From: an uncultured Caulobacteraceae bacterium
GTDB lineage: Bacteria > Pseudomonadota > Alphaproteobacteria > Caulobacterales > Aquidulcibacteraceae
Direction of reading: 5' to 3'
DNA: 39,091 bases
Assembly: GCA_902826145.1 (NCBI GenBank)
Contig: CADEDT010000009.1
Location: 1 to 39,091, forward strand
The notes beneath the pieces are model-generated. The model saw only the letters and a list, made by a program, of their open reading frames with translations, made no database searches and had not been told where the DNA came from. The translations under genes and the position numbers were made by a program. This document shows positions 34,925 through 39,091 of this stretch, one piece after another; within the stretch, counting starts at the first letter, position 1; every line of letters begins with the position of its first letter.

Positions 34925-35602
34925 TTACCCCCCGAGTGTGGCTGTGAGGAGATCATCTTCGCGCGGCGCGGGCGCTGTAACGATCCGCTTCCAGGACGTT
35001 TTGCCCGCGGCGTCGGCCACGGACGCGCTCAGGCACCCAGCCGTGAGTTCGGAGGCGTTCGGCGCGCCCAGCGCCACAAACGTCTCCGCCGCCCGCACGC
35101 TGTGGAAAAGCACGATGTCGAGCGGGCCGCGCAACCCAACTGGCAGGTCGATCGCCGCCACCGAAGCATAGGCCAGCCGCCGCTCCACGCTGAACCCTGC
35201 TGCACGTAATTCGCCGCCCAGATCGCCCGCAACGTGATCGCCGGCGATGTGGATGAGCTTTCCCTTCGCCGGATCGAGCGTCGCCTTCGCCAGCGCCGCC
35301 AGCGTGAAGACATCGCCATCCGCCGAGCGCACATCGCTAAAGCCAGCCTCACGAGCAGCCTCGGCCGTGGCGTCTCCGACTGTCAGCACGACACGATCTC
35401 GTGCGCCGCGCACATCCGGAAACGCTCGCACGCCATTGGTGCTCGTGAAAATGACCGCCTGCGCGCCCTCGGTGCTGGTGTCGTACCCACACGGCACGAT
35501 CGTCAGCAGCGGCGTGACGATCGCCTCAGCGCCGCGCGCCCGCACCCGCTCTGCCGTTCGATCCGCCTCAGGCTGCGCCCGCGTGATCGCAACGCGTAAC
35601 AT
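34925..35602 (-). CDS. hemD: Uroporphyrinogen-III synthase HemD
   Basis: A 225-residue enzyme that closes and inverts ring D of hydroxymethylbilane to make uroporphyrinogen III. Family landmarks are VAITRAQPEADRTAERVRARG near the N-terminus, VIFTSTNGVRAF, and the C-terminal VLFHSVRAAETF. HemD is poorly conserved in general, but position after hemC and length are decisive. Its ATG overlaps the hemC stop by 1 nt (TGATG), so translation is coupled. Confidence 0.9.
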   Translation of the reverse strand: MLRVAITRAQPEADRTAERVRARGAEAIVTPLLTIVPCGYDTSTEGAQAVIFTSTNGVRAFPDVRGARDRVVLTVGDATAEAAREAGFSDVRSADGDVFTLAALAKATLDPAKGKLIHIAGDHVAGDLGGELRAAGFSVERRLAYASVAAIDLPVGLRGPLDIVLFHSVRAAETFVALGAPNASELTAGCLSASVADAAGKTSWKRIVTAPAPREDDLLTATLGG

Positions 35603-36543
35603 CAGACATCCAGCTCGATGGCGTCGCCCGCTTCGTCGCGGATTTCGTGACCCTGACGCCGACCTAACGCCTGCGCCGCTGCAATCGAATCGCTGCCCAG
35701 CTCAATCGTAGCGTCGCGCCGCCAGCGTTGCGTCCCATTCGGCGTCAGCGTCTCACCCACGAAGCTCAATTGCCCGCCACTGACTCGCGCGAGCGCGCCG
35801 ATCGGTGTGCGGCACGAGCCATCGAGCGCATCGAGGAACGCGCGCTCGGCTTCAATTTCAATTCGCGCATTCGTGTTTTCGCACTGCGCCAGTACGTCCA
35901 ACACGCGTGGGTCACTGGCGCGCGCCGTAATCGCAATTGCGCCTTGGCACGCCGCTGGTGGTGAATCCTGCGGGTCGACCAGACTCGCGGCGCGAGCCTC
36001 CAAACCCAAACGCTTCAAGCCTGCCAACGCCAGAAACGTCGCATCCGCGTCGCCCGCTTCAAGCTTAGCGAGCCGCGTATCGACGTTGCCGCGCAGCACT
36101 GAAACGCGCAGATCGCGCCGCGCGAACAGCACCTGCGCTTGGCGTCGCAAGCTCGCCGTGCCGACATTCGCGCCAGCGGGCAGCTCCGCCAGTGTCTTCG
36201 CTTTCAAGCTCACAAAAGCATCGCGCGGATCTTCGCGCTCCGGCACGCAGGCGAGCGCGATTCCGTCCGGCAAACGCGTGGGCAGATCTTTCAACGAGTG
36301 CACAGCAAGATCAATGCGTCCATCGAGCAGCGCCTCATCCAGCTCTTTCGTGAACAGCCCTTTGCCGCCTGCTTCGATCAAGGTGCGATCCTGAATGCGG
36401 TCGCCACTGGTGACGATCGGCACGATCTCGAACGCGCTCGCATCGAGTCCAAGCTTTGCCGCCAGCCGCGCGCGCGTCTGCGCCGTCTGCGCCAGCGACA
36501 GCTTCGAACCGCGCGCGCCGATGCGGAAAAGCGGAGCACTCAT
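35602..36543 (-). CDS. hemC: Hydroxymethylbilane synthase (porphobilinogen deaminase) HemC
   Basis: A 313-residue enzyme that polymerises four porphobilinogens into hydroxymethylbilane. It has [14 protein letters not shown] near the N-terminus, the catalytic Asp86 in VHSLKDLP (81-88), the basic SLRRQAQVL and LRGNVDTRL (substrate-binding Arg), and Cys244 in GSCRTPIGA, which carries the dipyrromethane cofactor. The ATG at 36543 (MSAPLFRIG) is used; a GTG at 36552 would add three residues. It is divergent from tsaD, 54 bp between starts. Confidence 0.96.
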   Translation of the reverse strand: MSAPLFRIGARGSKLSLAQTAQTRARLAAKLGLDASAFEIVPIVTSGDRIQDRTLIEAGGKGLFTKELDEALLDGRIDLAVHSLKDLPTRLPDGIALACVPEREDPRDAFVSLKAKTLAELPAGANVGTASLRRQAQVLFARRDLRVSVLRGNVDTRLAKLEAGDADATFLALAGLKRLGLEARAASLVDPQDSPPAACQGAIAITARASDPRVLDVLAQCENTNARIEIEAERAFLDALDGSCRTPIGALARVSGGQLSFVGETLTPNGTQRWRRDATIELGSDSIAAAQALGRRQGHEIRDEAGDAIELDV

Positions 36544-36597
36544 GCTGTGCACTTAAACGCTGGCGCGGGTGAGGGGAACGCGCCAAATGTGCGCGAG

Positions 36598-37692
36598 ATG
36601 AAGCCGCTCACCGTCCTTGGCATCGAAACCAGCTGCGACGAAACCGCGGCGGCTGTGTTGCGCCTGGACGAGCACGGCCGGCCGCATGTTGTCTCGGACG
36701 TGGTGCTCGGCCAGGCCGCGCATCACGCGCCCTACAAGGGCGTCGTCCCCGAGATCGCCGCGCGAGCGCATGTTGAGGGTCTCGACGGCACGATCGCCGC
36801 CGCCATGCGCGATGCTGGCCTGGGCTTCGCTGAACTCGACGGCGTCGCCGCCACTGCTGGCCCTGGGCTTATCGGCGGCGTGATGGTGGGCTTGCTCGCC
36901 GGCAAAGCCATCGCGCTCGCCCACGACAAGCCGCTCATTGCCGTGAACCACCTTGAAGGCCACGCGCTCAGCCCGCGTCTCGCCGAAGGCGGCGCGACGT
37001 TTCCGTATTTGTTGCTGCTGGTGAGTGGCGGGCACTGCCAGTTCATCGCCGTGCTCGATGTTGGCGTGTACCGCCGCTACGGCTCGACGATGGACGACGC
37101 GCTCGGCGAAGCGTTCGACAAGCTCGCAAAGCTTCTCGACTTAGGTTTCCCGGGTGGGCCGCTCGTGGAAAAAGCCGCGCAAAACGGCGATTCCAAGCGT
37201 TTCGCGCTGCCGCGTCCGTTGCTCGGCCGCGAAGGCTGCGATTTCTCGTTTGCTGGATTGAAAACCGCCTGCGCGCGCGAAGTCGAACGCCTCGGCGCGC
37301 TGACCGAGCAAGGCAAATCCGATCTTTGCGCCAGCTTCCAGGCAGCCGTCCTCGACATCATCGAAGATCGCACGCGCAACGCGATGCGGATGTTCGATAC
37401 GGTTTGGGGTGCGAAGGGCCGGCTGGTGGCTGCCGGCGGTGTCGCGGCGAACCAGGCGATCCGGGACCGGCTCGAAGCTCTAGCGGCCGAGCGGAACTAC
37501 GATTTCATCGCGCCGCCGCTAAAATGGTGCACGGACAATGCGGCGATGATTGCGCTGGCGGGTGCTGAAAGACTCCGCCTTGGATTCAGTGACGACCTGT
37601 CATTTCCAGCCCGGCCAAGGTGGCCGCTGGACGAGGAGGCCGCCCGCTTGCGCCCCAGCCATCAGCCGGGGCGCAAGGGAGCTAAGGCTTAG
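36598..37692 (+). CDS. tsaD: tRNA N6-adenosine threonylcarbamoyltransferase TsaD
   Basis: A 364-residue Kae1/TsaD protein that transfers threonylcarbamoyl to A37 of ANN-reading tRNAs with TsaB and TsaE. Motifs: [13 protein letters not shown] (8-20), the metal-binding HLEGH (118-122), and [23 protein letters not shown]. The ATG at 36598 begins [12 protein letters not shown]. In many alphaproteobacteria tsaD is followed by gpsA; here three minus-strand genes lie between them. Its stop overlaps that of the first microprotein gene. Confidence 0.96.
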   Translation: MKPLTVLGIETSCDETAAAVLRLDEHGRPHVVSDVVLGQAAHHAPYKGVVPEIAARAHVEGLDGTIAAAMRDAGLGFAELDGVAATAGPGLIGGVMVGLLAGKAIALAHDKPLIAVNHLEGHALSPRLAEGGATFPYLLLLVSGGHCQFIAVLDVGVYRRYGSTMDDALGEAFDKLAKLLDLGFPGGPLVEKAAQNGDSKRFALPRPLLGREGCDFSFAGLKTACAREVERLGALTEQGKSDLCASFQAAVLDIIEDRTRNAMRMFDTVWGAKGRLVAAGGVAANQAIRDRLEALAAERNYDFIAPPLKWCTDNAAMIALAGAERLRLGFSDDLSFPARPRWPLDEEAARLRPSHQPGRKGAKA

Positions 37693-37805
37693 GCGACGAC
37701 GCGCGCAGCCGTGAACAGAAGCGGCGCGAGCGCTGTGGCGACCAGCGCGATTGCGATCACCACGGACATCGCGCGGGCGGTCGCCGGAAGGTCTTGAGCT
37801 GACAT
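37689..37805 (-). CDS. 38-aa membrane microprotein, copy 1
   Basis: A 38-residue ORF beginning [16 protein letters not shown], with GGGGA 8 nt upstream, one hydrophobic helix (about 13-32) and the end AARVVA. It is exactly the length of the next microprotein, and the two align without gaps at 14 of 38 positions, including Pro28 and the last VVA. The stop overlaps the tsaD stop (TTAG on the plus strand). Function unknown; probably a single-span membrane peptide. Confidence 0.6.
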   Translation of the reverse strand: MSAQDLPATARAMSVVIAIALVATALAPLLFTAARVVA

Positions 37806-38036
37806 AGTAGAAGTCCCCAAAGTTGGATTGATGTTGCAGGTGCGAACATCAGTGAGGGTCAGATGGACCCTTTCGGAACCAGTTAGAAGGCAGATTACAC
37901 CAGCCCAGTTATGCAAAATTGGCTGCGAAACGTTAATTTCACCCCGTTAATGCAGACAAAGAACAGGCGCGAAGGGAGTGCCTTCGCGCCTGCAATAGAA
38001 CCCGAGGTGCGCTGGGAGGCGCGATCTGGGTTGGAC
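37806..38036. other. Intergenic region between the two microprotein genes
   Basis: This 231-bp gap is AT-richer than its surroundings. It holds the terminator of copy 2 (37964-37992) and a 6-bp hairpin (AGGGTC/GACCCT, 37855-37871) in the likely leader of copy 1. It should contain the promoter of copy 1; no convincing -35/-10 pair was found. No other gene was seen. Confidence 0.5.
37955..37992 (-). terminator. Intrinsic terminator of microprotein copy 2
   Basis: CAGGCGCGAAGG (37964-37975) pairs perfectly with CCTTCGCGCCTG (37981-37992), a 12-bp stem with a 5-nt loop. On the minus strand it is 44 nt past the stop and followed by TTCTTTGT (37956-37963), a U-rich tail. This is the clearest intrinsic terminator in the window. 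Confidence 0.8.
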
Positions 38037-38153
38037 TTACGCGACGACGGAGGCCGCGATTTGAACGATGGGCGAGGCCGCGACGGCGAAAAGGGCGAAG
38101 GCGGTCAAAACGAAGGTGGCGGACAGCAGGATCGAGGGGCGGGTCGTGGTCAT
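38037..38153 (-). CDS. 38-aa membrane microprotein, copy 2
   Basis: A 38-residue ORF starting MTTTRPSILLSATFVL, with CTGGAGA 7 nt upstream, a hydrophobic helix (about 8-32) and the end AASVVA. It is followed by a strong intrinsic terminator, which supports expression as its own unit. It aligns ungapped with copy 1 (14 of 38 identities, shared Pro28). It lies downstream of the tetR-like gene on the same strand. Function unknown. Confidence 0.65.
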   Translation of the reverse strand: MTTTRPSILLSATFVLTAFALFAVAASPIVQIAASVVA

Positions 38154-38257
38154 AGGGGTATCTCCAGGTGCTCGGGTTTCGATGACCCTATGTACCAAAC
38201 CACCCCAGAGCGATCAATGAATAAAATGGATTTCGTTCAATTATTCCGTAGTGACCA

Positions 38258-38896
38258 TTACGCAGTTGCATCTTGTTTGGCGCGGGACTTCTGCGCCGGC
38301 GCGTCTGCGGAGCGCGTGTAAAGGCCCTGCATGATGAGATCCATGACGCCGTCGAACTCACGCTCAAGCTTTTGGAGCGTGAGCCGTGAAATGAGCTGCG
38401 GGATGCCGAACTTCACGGTCGCGGCCTGCAGCATCTCGGCCATGAACTCGGCGTCGCCCCTGGCGAAGATGCCGTTGTCCATGCCTTCCTGGATCACCGC
38501 GGTGATGCCGACGCGCTCCAGTGCGATCAATTCGTTCATGAAAACCGGGCGCTCTCGCGCGAGAACTTCCGCGACTTCCAAGATTTTCGCGTTGTCCGAG
38601 AACATCTGGAAGTTATCGCGCATGCGCTTCAACAGCATTTCGCGCAGGCGTTTGTCAGCCGGCCAATCCTTGCGACGGCCCACCTGCGCCATCGCCGTGT
38701 GCTCCTCGGCATAGTGTTTGCGCGCCATGGCCTCGGCGATGTCGATCTTCGCTTCGAAGAAGCGATAGATGTTGCCTGGCGACATGTCGCAATCGGCGGC
38801 GATCTCGGCCATGGTTGTCTTGCCGTAGCCGTAGTGCTTGATGCGGGTCATCGCGGCCTGGAGAATGCGGTCGCGGGTAGCGGATTTATCGTCCAT
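38258..38896 (-). CDS. TetR/AcrR family transcriptional regulator
   Basis: A 212-residue DNA-binding repressor. The N-terminal helix-turn-helix domain (about 5-55: [45 protein letters not shown]) matches the TetR consensus; the rest is a helical ligand-binding and dimer domain that ends [18 protein letters not shown]. The ligand is unknown. The gene is divergent from gpsA, and the 34-bp gap holds a perfect palindrome likely to be its operator. Possible targets are itself, gpsA and the microprotein genes downstream. Confidence 0.92.
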   Translation of the reverse strand: MDDKSATRDRILQAAMTRIKHYGYGKTTMAEIAADCDMSPGNIYRFFEAKIDIAEAMARKHYAEEHTAMAQVGRRKDWPADKRLREMLLKRMRDNFQMFSDNAKILEVAEVLARERPVFMNELIALERVGITAVIQEGMDNGIFARGDAEFMAEMLQAATVKFGIPQLISRLTLQKLEREFDGVMDLIMQGLYTRSADAPAQKSRAKQDATA

Positions 38897-38902
38897 CCCT
38901 AC

Positions 38903-38931
38903 AGGTTACCGGGTTTCTACTGAACGTTCAA
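38903..38931 (-). promoter_or_regulatory. Candidate tetR promoter
   Basis: On the minus strand TTGAAC (38926-38931) and TAACCT (38903-38908) are separated by 17 nt, a sigma70-like spacing with a decent -35 and a weak -10. The -35 overlaps the palindrome at 38921-38930, which fits autorepression. Confidence 0.4.
38921..38930. promoter_or_regulatory. Perfect palindrome TGAACGTTCA, probable TetR operator
   Basis: A 10-bp perfect inverted repeat in the tetR-gpsA gap, directly before the gpsA ATG and over the candidate tetR -35. TetR-family operators are often short palindromes of this kind next to the regulator gene. Binding is inferred. Confidence 0.55.
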
Positions 38932-39091
38932 TGAAGGATTCAGAGTTGCCAGCCCCTTTTGACACCGTTTCCGTCCTCGGTGCGGGGGCATGGGGCACGG
39001 CCCTCGCGCAGGTCGCCGCGGCGGCCGGGCGGAAGGTTCTGATATGGGCGCGGGAGCCCGAAGTCGTCCAGAGCATCAACAGCGACGCCGA
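38931..39091 (+). CDS. gpsA: Glycerol-3-phosphate dehydrogenase [NAD(P)+] GpsA, N-terminal part
   Basis: The first 53 residues are visible. The Rossmann motif [18 protein letters not shown] and [15 protein letters not shown] are diagnostic of GpsA, which reduces dihydroxyacetone phosphate to sn-glycerol-3-phosphate for phospholipid synthesis. The ATG at 38931 has no Shine-Dalgarno; a TTG at 38946 has AAGGA 7 nt upstream and gives a more usual GpsA N-terminus ([13 protein letters not shown]), so it may be the true start. The gene runs off the window. Confidence 0.93.
   Translation, partial: MKDSELPAPFDTVSVLGAGAWGTALAQVAAAAGRKVLIWAREPEVVQSINSDA

Noticed and set aside
37933..37950. Possible CtrA site, TTAA repeats near 37933-37950
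   Set aside because: The spacing is 10 nt, not the 7 nt of the CtrA consensus.

Overview
This window is a gene-dense, GC-rich stretch of a Gram-negative alphaproteobacterial chromosome. The most likely home is the Caulobacterales or a Hyphomonadaceae-like lineage. Supporting signs are the hemC-hemD-(Mic60-like)-hemY cluster, a Usg-family protein, a CC0125/CC1285-type lipoprotein, a DUF1674 succinate dehydrogenase assembly factor and the obgE/nadD/rsfS/rlmH/envC/ctpA/rppH neighbourhood. All of these were recognised by reading, not by database search. No mobile element, CRISPR array, prophage or rRNA gene is visible. The window is mostly core chromosome with several lineage-specific small genes.

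Left part (1-14.3 kb), almost all on the minus strand: nadD, rsfS, rlmH, envC, ctpA, a divergent polysaccharide deacetylase and rppH (cut by the window edge) form one likely transcription unit for NAD synthesis, ribosome maturation and septal/periplasmic wall maintenance. A plus-strand TlpA-like thioredoxin lies between nadD and obgE. Next comes the TamA-TamB outer-membrane assembly pair, translationally coupled at a TTG start, and the HtpX membrane protease.

Middle part (14.3-30.5 kb), mixed strands: an SDHAF4-like factor, a small secreted Pro/Gly-rich protein, the Kup potassium transporter, a 57-residue membrane microprotein, an MpaB/DUF2236 oxygenase-like protein, two tandem prolyl-4-hydroxylase-type dioxygenases with Sel1-like N-termini, and argG. 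These are followed by several exported or membrane proteins of unknown role (YajG-like, a DUF1570-like gluzincin with TPRs, a DUF1579-like protein, a PRC-barrel protein, a TrhA/hemolysin III-type membrane protein), usg, a lipoprotein, tRNA-Arg(CCG), two unknown proteins, an FMN-dependent alpha-hydroxy acid dehydrogenase and tRNA-Thr(CGT).

Right part (30.5-39.1 kb): a formyltransferase-like/GINT1-like fusion protein, the haem cluster hemC-hemD-COG4223-hemY on the minus strand, and tsaD divergent from hemC. Between tsaD and the start of gpsA lies a minus-strand insert: a TetR-family regulator and two previously uncalled 38-residue membrane microproteins that align end to end without gaps. A perfect 10-bp palindrome lies between tetR and gpsA and is the probable TetR operator.

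The most interesting candidates are the twin 38-aa microproteins with their TetR neighbour, the hairpin that combines a terminator with a buried Shine-Dalgarno upstream of the DUF1579-like gene, the tandem Sel1-P4H pair, and the formyltransferase/GINT1-like fusion with a substituted catalytic Asn.
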